A DNA stretch of 64,000 bases from Hymenobacter aerophilus DSM 13606 (lineage in GTDB: Bacteria; Bacteroidota; Bacteroidia; Cytophagales; Hymenobacteraceae), in assembly GCF_000382225.1 (NCBI RefSeq), contig NZ_KB907818.1, positions 1 to 64,000 of the forward strand, read 5' to 3'. The notes under the pieces were generated by a model. That model was not told the origin of the DNA, made no database searches, and was given only the letters and a program-made list of their open reading frames with translations. Made by a program: the position numbers and the translations under genes. Shown one piece after another: positions 33,007 through 42,325 of the stretch (the first letter of the stretch is position 1; each line of letters begins with the position of its first letter).

Positions 33007-34752
33007 TTATTCCCAGCGGATATCCTTCAGCCTAAGCTGCAACGATTTTACGCCGCGAAATTCGTTGATTTCCACGTTGTAGCAGACACTAAACGGCTCG
33101 CCGCCCTGAATGCGCTCCAGGTGGTCGCTCATGTTGAAGCCGATGGCTTCGAGGCGGTGGCGGCCCCCGTCCTGGGTGAGGGCGAGTTTGAGGTGGCCGT
33201 TGCCCACGATGCGCGCCGAATCGGGGGCGGCGGTTACGTTTTCGGAGGCGAAAACCGGGTTGGCGTTGCCGGGGCCGAAGGGTTCCATCTGATTCAGCAG
33301 CCGCTGGAAGGAGGGCGTGATGTCGTGCAGCGCAATCGTGCCATCCACCTCAACGGGCGGGATGAGCTGCTCGGGTGTGATGCGGCCGGCCACGATGCGC
33401 TCGAATTTCTGCTGAAAAGCGGCTACGTTTTCGAGCGGCATGGTGAGGCCGGCAGCGTACTTGTGGCCCCCAAACTGGTCGAGCAACTCGGCGCACTCCT
33501 CAATGGCCTGATGCACATCGAAGCCGATTACCGAGCGGGCCGAGCCGGTGGCTTTGCCGTTACTTTCGGTGAGGATAATGGTGGGCCGGTAGTATTTATC
33601 GATGCAGCGCGAGGCCACGATGCCCACCACGCCCTTGTGCCAGTCGGGCTTGAAAAGCACGGTGCTGCGGGCGGCTTGCAGGGCGGCGTCGTCCTCAATC
33701 ATGGCCAGCGCCTCCTTGGCGGTACTGGTGTCGACGTTGCGGCGCTCCTGGTTGGTTTTGTCGACGACCCCGGCCTTTTCCTTGGCGGCTTCGGCGCTGT
33801 CGGCCAGCAGCATGGCCACGGCCCGCTTGGCGTCGCCCATGCGGCCGGCGGCGTTGATGCGGGGCGAAAAGCCAAACACTAAATGGGTGATGCTCAACTC
33901 GGTTTCGCGCAGGCCGGCCAGCTCGCGCAACGCCGCAAAACCAGCGCGCTGGGCGCGGACGCGGTCATTCAGCAGGCGCAGGCCGTGGAAAGCCAGGGTG
34001 CGGTTTTCACCATAAATAGGCACGATGTCGGCGGCAATGGCCACGGCTACCAGGTCCAGCAGCTCGTAGAGGTCGGTTTCGGGCAGGCCCTGGTGCTCAG
34101 CGAAGGCCTGCATCAGCTTGAAGCCCACGCCGCAGCCGCACAGCTCCTTGAATGGGTAGTCGCAGTCGGCGCGCTTGGGGTCGAGCACGGCCACGGCGGC
34201 CGGCAGCTCGGCGCCCGGCAAGTGGTGGTCGCAGATGATGAAGTCGACGCCCCGCTTGTTGGCGTAGGCCACCTTATCCACCGATTTCACCCCGCAGTCG
34301 AGGGCAATGATGAGTTGGAAGCCCTCAGCCTGGGCGAAGTCAATACCGGCCTCCGATACCCCGTAGCCTTCCTTGTAGCGGTCGGGAATGTAGTAATCGA
34401 TGCGCGCGGGGCCGAAAAACCGGAGCAGGTAGCTGTACACCAGCGCTACGGAGGTCGTGCCGTCTACGTCGTAGTCGCCGTACACCAGCACCCGCTCGCC
34501 ACCGTGCAGGGCCTGCACCAGCCGGGCCACGGCGCGGTCCATGTCGCGCATCAGCAGTGGGTCGTGGAGCTGGCTCAGGTCGGGCCGGAAGTAGCTGCGG
34601 GCCAGCTCAAATGTGCCGATTTCGCGCTGGCACAGCAGCCGCACAATGGCCTCGTTCACGCCCAACGCCTGAGTTAGCTGCGCCACCTGCGCCGCGTCGG
34701 GGGCGGGCTTGCGAATCCATCGTTTTTCTAGCATCTCTGAAGCAGGTATCAA
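33007..34752 (-). CDS. recJ: Single-stranded-DNA-specific exonuclease RecJ
   Basis: A 581-aa 5'-3' ssDNA exonuclease of the DHH superfamily, used in recombination and mismatch repair. Motifs: LVYGDYDVDGTTSVALV (DxDxDG, about 78-94), ALDCGV, ICDHHLPG (DHH, about 150-157), then AAGRMGDAKRAV. The DHHA1 domain has GSARSVIGFDVHQAIEEC and FGGHKYAAGLTM (GGHxxAAG). A C-terminal OB fold (about 460-575) follows. Full length. A -7 element at 34778-34785 lies 26 bp before the start. Confidence 0.97.
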   Translation of the reverse strand: MIPASEMLEKRWIRKPAPDAAQVAQLTQALGVNEAIVRLLCQREIGTFELARSYFRPDLSQLHDPLLMRDMDRAVARLVQALHGGERVLVYGDYDVDGTTSVALVYSYLLRFFGPARIDYYIPDRYKEGYGVSEAGIDFAQAEGFQLIIALDCGVKSVDKVAYANKRGVDFIICDHHLPGAELPAAVAVLDPKRADCDYPFKELCGCGVGFKLMQAFAEHQGLPETDLYELLDLVAVAIAADIVPIYGENRTLAFHGLRLLNDRVRAQRAGFAALRELAGLRETELSITHLVFGFSPRINAAGRMGDAKRAVAMLLADSAEAAKEKAGVVDKTNQERRNVDTSTAKEALAMIEDDAALQAARSTVLFKPDWHKGVVGIVASRCIDKYYRPTIILTESNGKATGSARSVIGFDVHQAIEECAELLDQFGGHKYAAGLTMPLENVAAFQQKFERIVAGRITPEQLIPPVEVDGTIALHDITPSFQRLLNQMEPFGPGNANPVFASENVTAAPDSARIVGNGHLKLALTQDGGRHRLEAIGFNMSDHLERIQGGEPFSVCYNVEINEFRGVKSLQLRLKDIRWE

Positions 34753-34777
34753 ACAGACCGCAAAAGCCGGCCTTCTT

Positions 34778-34785
34778 CAAAAGTA
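34778..34785 (-). promoter_or_regulatory. -7 element of recJ
   Basis: Minus-strand TACTTTTG lies 25 bp before the recJ start codon. No TTG at the -33 spacing. Confidence 0.55.
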
Positions 34786-34830
34786 CCCAAACGACCACAG
34801 AATAGCACGATTTCCGGATAATTCCTGACC

Positions 34831-36672
34831 CTACACCCCGTCGCCCCGCAGCTGGCGGAAGCGTTTGCGGGCTTCGGCCACGTAGATGCTGCCGGGGTAT
34901 TTGGTGATGAGCTGCTGGTAAAGCTGCTGGGCCTTGTCGCGGTCCTGCAGGTTTTCCTGCTGAATGCTGGCGGCCATAAACAGGGCGTCGTCGCTGAGCA
35001 CATCGTACTTGGGGTTGGCCGTGATGCGCTCCAGCGTGGCCAGGGCCCCGGCGTAGTCGCTGGTGCGGCGCTGCAGCTGGGCCTTCAGGTACCAGGCTTC
35101 GTCCTGCAGGGCGTGGCCGGGGTATTTCACCAGCAGCGCATCGAGGCCGCGCAGGGCTTCGGGCAGCTTGTTCTGGAACACGAGTTGCTCGACGGCGGCG
35201 TAGTCGCGCAGGGCCACGCCCGAGGTGTCCTGGGCGGTGTTGTCGGTGATGAGCAGGCTGAGCTGCATGGCATCGTTGGCAATTTCGCGGGTGGTGGCCT
35301 GCTTAAGGATGTCGAGGTGCGACTTGGCCAGCTTGAAGTCGCCGGCGAAGTAGCTCAGGCGGGCGTTGCGCAGCTTGGCGTCGTAGCCCAGCGGGGTGTC
35401 CTTGTGCGACTTCTCGACCTGCGAATACAGCAGCGTAGCCTCCCAGGGCTCAGCCCGCAGCAGGTAAATATCGGCCAGGTCGATTTTGGCCTGGTCCACC
35501 ACGTCGAGGCCGGCGCGGGGCATCGTAATTACCTCGTTCAGCAGCTTCATGGCCGGCTCCTGCTCGCCGAGCTGGAAGGCTAGTAGCGCGGCCATGCTGC
35601 GGAGCACGGGCGCCGTTTCGGGGGTGCGGCCCAGGTCGGTGAGTACCTGCTCGTACTCCTTTAACAGCCCGCGCAGCTGGGTTTGGTTTACGGGGTAGGT
35701 GTTGCGTACCTGGTCTTCGCGGGTTTGCACTAGGCGCTGGCGAGCCAGGGAATAAAATGGCTGGCCCGCGTACTCGCGGGTGATGTATTCGAAGCCGGCA
35801 ATGGCGTTTTCGTAATCCTGGTTGCGGCTGGCAATATCGGCCACCTGCAGCACCCGGCGGCCCCCGGTGCGGGCCCGGCGGTCGAGGGCCTTGGCCTGCA
35901 CCAGGGCCCCGGTAAAGTCGCGGCGCTGTACCTGCAGCCACAGCAGCAGCTCGCTGTACACGGCGCGGTCGGGGTTGCGCTGCACCAGCGTCAGCAGCTC
36001 CTTTTCGAGGGTGGCGAAGGCGGCTTCATCCTGCAGGCTGTTCTGGAGCATGTTGCGCACAAAGGGCAGTTGCTGCTCATCATCCTGCACCAGGCGCAGG
36101 GTTTCCACCAGCACTTTGTCGGTCTGGCCCTGCTGGGTATACAGACCGATAAGCTGGGGCGCATACTCGGTTTCGTTGCCCGCCAGCTGCCGGCCGCGCA
36201 GGTAGGTGCGGACCGTCCAGGCGGGCAGATTGGCCTGCTGAAAGCTGGTCGCCACGGGCACTACCTGATCGGGGTTGAGCAGCTGCACGACCCGTTCCCA
36301 CTGCTTGGTAGCCGCCGACGAGTCGCCGGCCGCGGCCGAAATCAGGCCCAGCGTTACACCCAGCGTCTGGTCCTGGGCGCGCTGCTTGATGGCGCGCTTC
36401 ACCAGCTTCTCGGCGTCTTTGGTCCGCTTGAGGGCCTGCAGGGCGGCCAGGTAATCGGGCAGCACATTGGGGGCCGTCTGCTCGTCGGTGCGCAGGCGGC
36501 CAAACAGGTAGGCGGCCTTCTCGTGCTCGCCCTTGCGCTCGTACTCGCGGGCCAGCTGAATGTTGCTGTCTTCGCGCACCTGAGCCCGGGCAGCTGGCAC
36601 GGCCACCGTCAGCAAAGCCAGCAAGCCGGCGCCGCCTATCATTCCACGCACTCCAGACAATGGCTTTTTCAT
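34831..36672 (-). CDS. Exported tetratricopeptide repeat protein
   Basis: A 613-aa protein with an N-terminal signal peptide (GLLALLTVAVPAARAQ, about 14-31) followed almost entirely by helical TPR-like repeats (for example YERKGEHEKAAYLFGRLR, FAGDFKLAKSHLDILKQAT, YQQLITKYPGSIYVAEARKRFRQL). The last ~120 residues resemble the BamD/YbgF-type TPR block (QDRDKAQQLYQQLITKYPGS). It is probably a periplasmic scaffold. The partner is unknown. It sits between recJ and the PpiD-like gene on the same strand. Confidence 0.87.
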   Translation of the reverse strand: MKKPLSGVRGMIGGAGLLALLTVAVPAARAQVREDSNIQLAREYERKGEHEKAAYLFGRLRTDEQTAPNVLPDYLAALQALKRTKDAEKLVKRAIKQRAQDQTLGVTLGLISAAAGDSSAATKQWERVVQLLNPDQVVPVATSFQQANLPAWTVRTYLRGRQLAGNETEYAPQLIGLYTQQGQTDKVLVETLRLVQDDEQQLPFVRNMLQNSLQDEAAFATLEKELLTLVQRNPDRAVYSELLLWLQVQRRDFTGALVQAKALDRRARTGGRRVLQVADIASRNQDYENAIAGFEYITREYAGQPFYSLARQRLVQTREDQVRNTYPVNQTQLRGLLKEYEQVLTDLGRTPETAPVLRSMAALLAFQLGEQEPAMKLLNEVITMPRAGLDVVDQAKIDLADIYLLRAEPWEATLLYSQVEKSHKDTPLGYDAKLRNARLSYFAGDFKLAKSHLDILKQATTREIANDAMQLSLLITDNTAQDTSGVALRDYAAVEQLVFQNKLPEALRGLDALLVKYPGHALQDEAWYLKAQLQRRTSDYAGALATLERITANPKYDVLSDDALFMAASIQQENLQDRDKAQQLYQQLITKYPGSIYVAEARKRFRQLRGDGV

Positions 36673-36734
36673 GCAGAGCTAACGAGTTGAAGCGGCCGGA
36701 AAGTGCCGGGATGGTGAGGCGCTGATTCACGCAC

Positions 36735-36774
36735 AAAAAAAGGGCCGCCCCCGAAGGTACGGCCCTTTCTTCTC
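36735..36774 (-). terminator. Terminator of the PpiD-like gene
   Basis: A stem of AAAGGGCCG and CGGCCCTTT flanking a short loop; leftward it is followed by TTTTTTT. It lies just after the stop at 36795. Confidence 0.85.
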
Positions 36775-36794
36775 ACTAAACCAGCTTTGGCAGG

Positions 36795-38927
36795 CTAGAA
36801 GAATCTGGCGCGGTTGTCTTTTACGTCGGCGTGCTGCTTGAGGGCCTCGAAGATGAGGCCGTCGGTGCGGGCCGTGCGCTGGGCCGTGAGCTGCTGGCGG
36901 GCGGCGGCTACATCGGTGGTAGCGGGGGCGGGCTGAATGCTGGTGGGCTCCACCACAAACACGCCCTGCTCGCCGGCCAGCGGGGCCGACTTCTGGCCCA
37001 CTTTCAGCCCAAAGGCGCGACCCACGGCGGTTGGTTCGCTGCCCACGCCGGCAATCATGCTCTGGCCCAGCACCACGTTGTCGGCGGTTTTTACCTGGGC
37101 GGCGGGGCCGTAGGCCTGGGCCATCTGCTCCAGCGTGCTGCCTTTGGCGGCGCTCAGCTTCTGCTTGATTTGCTCGGCCTTCAGCTCGTTGCGCACCAGG
37201 GCGGTAATTTCGGGCTTGATGCTGGCCAGATCGGCCGTGCCCTTCTCCCGCTCGCCGGTCAGCACGGCTACCACGTAGGCGTCGCCGATTTCAAACACGC
37301 GCGACACGTCGCCCACGTTTTTGGCGCCGGGGCCATCCGAGTCGTCGGCCCCGTAGGCCCAGCGCACCAGGGCGCGGGCATCCTGCAGGTTGTTCACGGC
37401 CTGGTCGCCGCGGCCCAGGTTCTTGGCTTCGGTTTTCTGCAGGCTCTTATCAGCCGCTACGGCTTTGCGGAACGACTCGAAGTCGGTGGCCTGGCCTTTC
37501 AGCTCCTGGGCCTTGTTGTAGGCTGCGTCGCGGGTGCCCTCGGTGGGCTGAATGCTTTTCTGCACGGTGGCCACGCGGTAGGTCTGCTTGGTGGGCGCGG
37601 CCGTTACCTTGATGATGTGGTAGCCAAACGAGGTTTTCACGAGGTTGGGCAGCAGGCCGGGCGAAGTAGCGCCGAACACGGCCTTCTCGAACTCGGGCAC
37701 CATGCGGCCCTGCTGGAACCAGCCCAGGTCGCCGCCGGTGGCGGTGGTGCCGTCCGAGCCGTACTGACGGGCCATGGCAGCGAAATCGGCGCCGCCCTTG
37801 ATTTTGTTGAGCACCTCGGTGGCCTTGGCCTTGGCGGCGGCATCGGCTTCGGGCGTGGCGCCTTCGGCCTTGATGAGGATGTGGCTGGCGCGGGCCGCGG
37901 CCTGGTCGCCGGTTTTCTGGCCCGTTACCTTGTAAAGCGAGTAGGTGCCGTTTTCGGCGTAAGGGCCGTACACTTTATCCACCTGTAGGGGCAGCTGCTC
38001 GCGCAGCTTCTCGGGCATGTCGGCGGCCGTGAGGTAGGCCGGAGGCGTGGGGTTGTCGGAGTTGAGCTTCACGAACAGCGAGTCGGCGGGAGCGGCGGCG
38101 AACTGGGTGGCCAGCTCGTTTACCGTTTTGCCGATTTCGGTGCTGTCGTCGGCCGAGGCCGCTACCGGAATGGTTACGTACTCGATGCTGCGGCCGTCCT
38201 CTACTTTGTAGCGGCCCTGGTTTTTATCGATGTAGGCCTGCAGCTGCTCGTCGGTTACTTTCACGCTCGAATCCGAGAGGGCGAAGTAGGGCACGAACAG
38301 GTAGCGCAGACTCACCTGGGCCTGCTGGCTCTCGTTGAAGCGCTTAGCCTCAGCCGAGGTTACGTAGGTGCTCATCTTGAGCAGGTTGGTGTACTTCTGG
38401 CCCAGGCGCTCGGGGCGCAGGTTCTGCTCGAAGTTGGCAAAGGCGGCCTGCGCCTGCGGGTCCATCTTATCGAGGTTGCGCAGGTACTCCTTCACGCGCA
38501 GCACGTCGAACTGGCCGGTCGAGTCGGTGAAGGCCTGGCGGATGCTGGGGTGCACGTTGTTGCCCTGCACCATGTCGGTCAGCTCGTCGTCGGTTACCGT
38601 AAGGCCCAGCTTATCGAACTGCTTCTGGAAGGCAATGCGGTAGAGCAGCTGGTTCCAGGCCTGCTCGCGCAGGTAGCCCATGGCCTGCTCGTCGGGCTGG
38701 CGGCCCTGCTGCTGCACGAAGGCCTGCTTGGCCTGCTCCAGGGTGGCGTTGAATTCGTCGTAGTCAATTTTCTGGCCCGCAATTTCCCCCACCGAGCGGT
38801 CGGAGCGGCCAAAGAAGCTGTTCTGACCCGTAAACAGGTCGCCGCCCACCATAAAAAAGAGCAGGCCGATGACGATAGCGCCAACTGCCCAACCCGATTT
38901 TTCGCGGATTGTATTAATTAATGCCAT
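36795..38927 (-). CDS. PpiD-like peptidylprolyl isomerase
   Basis: A 710-aa membrane-anchored foldase. The start is the ATG at 38927 (MALINTIREKSGWAVGAIVI), giving an N-in single transmembrane anchor at about 11-29; the frame runs on upstream without sense. A SurA-N-like region (about 40-220) is followed by a parvulin PPIase domain (about 340-450: ASHILIKAE, YGSDGTTATGGDLGWFQQGRMVPEFEKAVF, TSFGYHIIKV). A degraded second PPIase-like part follows. It assists folding of exported outer-membrane proteins. It ends an envelope operon with lptC and an OM barrel gene. Confidence 0.93.
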   Translation of the reverse strand: MALINTIREKSGWAVGAIVIGLLFFMVGGDLFTGQNSFFGRSDRSVGEIAGQKIDYDEFNATLEQAKQAFVQQQGRQPDEQAMGYLREQAWNQLLYRIAFQKQFDKLGLTVTDDELTDMVQGNNVHPSIRQAFTDSTGQFDVLRVKEYLRNLDKMDPQAQAAFANFEQNLRPERLGQKYTNLLKMSTYVTSAEAKRFNESQQAQVSLRYLFVPYFALSDSSVKVTDEQLQAYIDKNQGRYKVEDGRSIEYVTIPVAASADDSTEIGKTVNELATQFAAAPADSLFVKLNSDNPTPPAYLTAADMPEKLREQLPLQVDKVYGPYAENGTYSLYKVTGQKTGDQAAARASHILIKAEGATPEADAAAKAKATEVLNKIKGGADFAAMARQYGSDGTTATGGDLGWFQQGRMVPEFEKAVFGATSPGLLPNLVKTSFGYHIIKVTAAPTKQTYRVATVQKSIQPTEGTRDAAYNKAQELKGQATDFESFRKAVAADKSLQKTEAKNLGRGDQAVNNLQDARALVRWAYGADDSDGPGAKNVGDVSRVFEIGDAYVVAVLTGEREKGTADLASIKPEITALVRNELKAEQIKQKLSAAKGSTLEQMAQAYGPAAQVKTADNVVLGQSMIAGVGSEPTAVGRAFGLKVGQKSAPLAGEQGVFVVEPTSIQPAPATTDVAAARQQLTAQRTARTDGLIFEALKQHADVKDNRARFF

Positions 38928-39062
38928 GAACTTGAAAAAAAGCGCGGGTAGAAAATGGTGAATGAGGCGCAAAATAACCAAAAATGCCGGTCATTTGGTA
39001 CATTCTCTGTCAGATAGGCGCTGCCGGCCGCCCAGGGCTCGTTGGGCCGGCCCCAGGGCGTA

Positions 39063-39350
39063 CTACTTGCGCTTCTTGGGCTTGCGGGCGCCTTTGCCGG
39101 CCGGCCGCTTTTGCCGGCGCAGCTCAGCCTCCCGCTCATCGGCGGCCCGCAGGTCGTCCTCCTTCTGGCGCTGGCGCAGGTAGCGCAGCCCAATCACGCA
39201 GCCAAACGACACCATAAACAGCCAGTAGTTTTCGTAGAGACCGGTCATACCGCCGACTACCAGCGTGCGAAACGCGGCCACGACGAACGTGAACACGCCA
39301 AACACGAACAGTAGCGTCTGGCTGATGCCGGGGTCCCAGAATCGTTTCAT
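39063..39350 (-). CDS. Small membrane protein with basic tail
   Basis: A 95-aa protein with two transmembrane segments (about 9-31 and 38-58) and a highly charged C-terminus (RQRQKEDDLRAADEREAEL... ending KGARKPKKRK). No family recognised. It overlaps lptC by 4 bp (start in the lptC stop region) and precedes the PpiD-like gene, so it belongs to the operon. A role with envelope biogenesis is inferred only from context. Confidence 0.8.
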   Translation of the reverse strand: MKRFWDPGISQTLLFVFGVFTFVVAAFRTLVVGGMTGLYENYWLFMVSFGCVIGLRYLRQRQKEDDLRAADEREAELRRQKRPAGKGARKPKKRK

Positions 39351-39952
39351 TGTTGCGGGGCTTTAGCAGAATCGGGGGCGGGCGCAGCGCGGGCCGCGCC
39401 CGATTCCTGCATGCTGAACACGCCAGTGGGCGTAAGAATGCGGTAGCGCGAAAAATCCTGGTTGGCCGTCAGGCCCCGGCCGGTGAGCACCTCGGTGGGC
39501 GTCGTCACCTTGATTTCGGTTTCGGGCTTGGTGTAGATGCTGGCTTTGTTCTGGTCGTAGAAGGCTTCTTCGGTGTTCATACGCTGCTGCTTGGGCACGT
39601 TGGTCACCCGCACGTCGCCGCGCATGGTGTACAGGCCCTTGTTGCGCTCGAAACGGCCGTATTTGCCAGTAATGGTGTTCACCACCATCTGGCCTTCCTT
39701 GTCCATAAACGTCAGTTCCAGGCCCTCCGGGTAAAGCTGGTCGCCCGACTCAAAATCCTGCTTCAACGGCGTTTTCAGGCGCACGCGCAGCCGGGCCGAG
39801 TCGCTGACGAGCATCAACACGTTGCGGGTTTCGATGGTCGGGCCCTGGTAGTCGATGGGCTTGGCCGCCACCTCGTCGGCCTTCTGGCAGCTGGCGCTCA
39901 GCAACGCCGCGCTCAGCAGCAGCCCGGCCCATACGTTTCTTCCTGCCATCAT
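39347..39952 (-). CDS. lptC: LPS export ABC transporter periplasmic protein LptC
   Basis: A 201-aa LptC. It takes LPS from LptB2FG and passes it to LptA. The start is set at the ATG at 39952 (MMAGRNVWAGLLLSAALLSASC), which gives a lipobox Cys at about 22; the longer frame encodes residues from an AT-rich repeat. Beta-jellyroll elements: MLVSDSARLRVRLKTPLKQ, TFMDKEGQMVVNTITGKYGRFER, MRGDVRVTN, MNTEEAFYDQNKASIYTKPE and VLTGRGLTANQDFSRYRI, which match LptC/OstA repeats. A lipid anchor instead of a transmembrane helix is usual in Bacteroidota. Confidence 0.92.
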   Translation of the reverse strand: MMAGRNVWAGLLLSAALLSASCQKADEVAAKPIDYQGPTIETRNVLMLVSDSARLRVRLKTPLKQDFESGDQLYPEGLELTFMDKEGQMVVNTITGKYGRFERNKGLYTMRGDVRVTNVPKQQRMNTEEAFYDQNKASIYTKPETEIKVTTPTEVLTGRGLTANQDFSRYRILTPTGVFSMQESGAARAAPAPDSAKAPQQ

Positions 39953-39976
39953 TCGTTGGAGGGAATCGTGAATTAT

Positions 39977-40053
39977 GAATCTTGAATTATACATTTTGAA
40001 TCAGGAATTGAGAACGAGGGCCCCCGTAATTCAAAATGTATAATTCAAAATTC
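39977..40053. repeat. AT-rich inverted repeat between lptC and the OM barrel gene
   Basis: 25-bp arms 39977-40001 and 40029-40053 with one mismatch (TTGAATTATACATTTTGAAT and complement). The base composition is unlike the GC-rich surroundings. It lies just after the barrel gene stop. Confidence 0.85.
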
Positions 40054-40058
40054 TTCCT

Positions 40059-41417
40059 CTATTCAATCCGGCGCTTGATAAACCAGCGGTTGTTGAGCGT
40101 CACGCCCAGCTGCATCCGGATGTAGCTTTCCTTCACGTTGCGCTCGGTGCCGTTATTGTCCAGCTGCAGCACATCGGTGTTGCCGCGCTGCCCATAGGTG
40201 AAGCCCAAGCTAATGGTCGTGGCATCGAGGGCCGAAGCCGAGGGTAGCGGCAGGCCGAAGCCCCAACTCACCGAGCGGTCGAGCAGCACGTTGCCGCCGG
40301 GGCGGTAGGGCAGCTGGGCCACGCTCAGGCCGGCGCGGTACGTTACGCGCTTGAAATAGTGGTCAACCGACGTCGGGTCGGGCGTCAGCTCGCCGCCAAT
40401 AGCGCCGCGGTAGGTGTTGCTCAGCGGCACGCCCGACAGGCCGCCTTCCTCGCCGAACGACTTGAACTGCGACCATTGCTGCAGGCCGCCATCGAGGCTC
40501 ACGCTCCAGTTACGGTTGTTGTCGAGGCTCAGGCCCACCTGCGTGAGGGCGGGCACCGTGGCTTTGCCCTTTTCGTCCTTGCTGAGCGGCGTGGCGTTGA
40601 TGAGTGCGCCATCAGCATCTTCGCGCAGAATGTTGCGGCTCCGGTCGCCGTTGAGCTTGCTGCGGAAGCTGTACACGCCGCCCAGGTTGTAGTTGAGCTT
40701 GTCGGTTAGTTTGCCGCGGTAGTGTATGCCCGAGCGGAAGGCGAAGTCGGAATAGTGCACCTGCTGCTCGTAGATCGAGCGGCCATTGAGCACCAGCGGC
40801 AGCGTTTCGGTGCCCACGCGGGTGCTGGCTTCCTGGTTGATGCTGCCGAACACGTAGGCCGCCGACACGCCCACCACCAGGTTTTTGCGCAGCCGCACGG
40901 CGTGGCTCATGTAGGCTTCGGCCAGGCCACCGTTGCCCTTGTACTGGCGCTCCAGCTGGGCCATCGGGTCGCCCGCCACGCTGTTGTCCAGCGTCCGCGA
41001 CTCGTAATCGACGGTGGTGTAGGGCTTGAGGCCGATGGCGCCGGCCCAGCTGCGGCTGATGGGCACGGCCAGCGCCACGTAGCCCAGCGTGCCGGTGCCG
41101 GTGCGCTGGCTGGTGGCGTCGTTGCGCAGGGTTTTAAACTGGCCGGTGTAGCCTGCCTCAAACGTGGTGCGGTTGGTGTAGTAGAGCAGCGCCGGGTTCA
41201 GCTCGTTGACGTTGGTGCCGTTGGGAGCGGCCACGCCCGTGCCACCCATACCCATCTGCCGCACGCCGCCCAGGTTCAGGCTGGCGTCGCCCAGCCCCAG
41301 GCGCGAATAAGGCGAGTTGCCCAGGCCCTGACTCTGGCCCAGCGCCCCCGGCGTGGCAGCCAGCAGGCCCAGCAGCGAAAAACCGCCGGCCAGACCAGCA
41401 AAATTAAGTTGCGACAT
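40059..41417 (-). CDS. Outer membrane beta-barrel protein (FadL/OMPP1-like)
   Basis: A 452-aa outer-membrane protein. The signal peptide ends ATPGALGQS (about 28). The region after it (SPYSRLGLGDASLNLGGVRQMGMGGTGVA, about 34-63) is the plug-like N-terminus seen in FadL and related barrels. The rest alternates polar and hydrophobic residues with many aromatic strand ends, and the last strand ends in an aromatic/charged motif. Transport function unknown. It overlaps coaX by 14 bp, so it is co-transcribed with it and followed by lptC. Confidence 0.85.
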   Translation of the reverse strand: MSQLNFAGLAGGFSLLGLLAATPGALGQSQGLGNSPYSRLGLGDASLNLGGVRQMGMGGTGVAAPNGTNVNELNPALLYYTNRTTFEAGYTGQFKTLRNDATSQRTGTGTLGYVALAVPISRSWAGAIGLKPYTTVDYESRTLDNSVAGDPMAQLERQYKGNGGLAEAYMSHAVRLRKNLVVGVSAAYVFGSINQEASTRVGTETLPLVLNGRSIYEQQVHYSDFAFRSGIHYRGKLTDKLNYNLGGVYSFRSKLNGDRSRNILREDADGALINATPLSKDEKGKATVPALTQVGLSLDNNRNWSVSLDGGLQQWSQFKSFGEEGGLSGVPLSNTYRGAIGGELTPDPTSVDHYFKRVTYRAGLSVAQLPYRPGGNVLLDRSVSWGFGLPLPSASALDATTISLGFTYGQRGNTDVLQLDNNGTERNVKESYIRMQLGVTLNNRWFIKRRIE

Positions 41418-42147
41418 GGTGTGCTAAAATTCGGTGGAGCCCTAGTAAAACCAGCTCCGGAACAACAAAGATAGGTCCTTTCAGATGGGCGCGAAAAAAT
41501 GGCGCGTCGCCCCCGGCCAGCACCACCGCCAGCCCCGGATACCGGGCCGAGTAATCGGCCAGCAGGCCGGCCACTTCGGCCACGGCGCCGTTCAGCACGC
41601 CGCTGCGGATGGCCCCGGCCGTATCGGTGCCGGTCAGGGCAACGGCGGCGGTTGGGTCGGGCAGCGGCGCCAGCAGCGGCAGGCGACCGGTAAACTCGTG
41701 CAGCGCCCGAAACCGCAGCGCCAGCCCCGGCGCAATACTACCGCCCCGAAACACCCGGCCGCTTTCCACCAAGTCAAACTTGATGGCCGTGCCGGCATCT
41801 ACCACCACCACGTGGCGGCCGGGCAGCAGCCAGGCCGCCCCCACGGCCGCCGCCAGCCGGTCGGCGCCCAGGGTGTGGGGCGTGGCGTAGGCGTTTTCGA
41901 TGGGCAGCGGCGTAGTGGCGGGCACAAACTCCAGCACCCGGCCCGGCACCAGCTCCCGCAGGTCGGCGGCCCAGCCGGCGGTGGGTTCGGCCACCGAAGC
42001 CAGCACCAGGTGCTCGGGCTGCAGCCGCGCCACAGCCGCGTGCACCTGCGCCCGGGTCTGCCCGCTGGCCGACTCCAGCAGCACATCGTGCTCGAAGCAG
42101 CCGTACTTCACGGCCGTGTTGCCAATGTCGAGAGCGAGGGTACGCAA
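41404..42147 (-). CDS. coaX: Type III pantothenate kinase
   Basis: A 247-aa kinase of the acetate/sugar kinase superfamily that phosphorylates pantothenate in the first CoA step. Motifs: ALDIGNTAVKYG (phosphate 1, about 4-15), LGADRLAAAVGA (about 93-104), VVVDAGTAIKFDLV (about 113-126) and FRGGSIAPGLALR. Together with panC and panD (15.7-17.1 kb), it means three CoA-pathway genes lie within the window. First gene of the operon that includes the OM barrel and lptC. Confidence 0.94.
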   Translation of the reverse strand: MRTLALDIGNTAVKYGCFEHDVLLESASGQTRAQVHAAVARLQPEHLVLASVAEPTAGWAADLRELVPGRVLEFVPATTPLPIENAYATPHTLGADRLAAAVGAAWLLPGRHVVVVDAGTAIKFDLVESGRVFRGGSIAPGLALRFRALHEFTGRLPLLAPLPDPTAAVALTGTDTAGAIRSGVLNGAVAEVAGLLADYSARYPGLAVVLAGGDAPFFRAHLKGPIFVVPELVLLGLHRILAHHVAT

Positions 42148-42180
42148 GTTGTCAGTTGCTAGTAATGGGTTGTCAGTTAA

Positions 42181-42283
42181 AGAACGTCATTCAGAGCGCA
42201 GCGAAGAATCTCGCGTGAAGCCGTTGGCGCGCTGTAGCACCGTCAGCACGCGAGATTCTTCGCTGCGCTCTGAATGACGTTCT
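42181..42283. repeat. Palindromic repeat, GTCATTCAGAGC family, locus 5
   Basis: Arms AGAACGTCATTCAGAGCG... and complement; the outer ~35 bp are perfect, and the inner parts diverge around GTGAAGCC versus CAGCACG. It lies between coaX and the pseudouridine synthase gene. Confidence 0.88.
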
Positions 42284-42325
42284 TCCTAACCCCGGATACC
42301 CTGAAGGGCCCCCGGGGTTGCCAGC

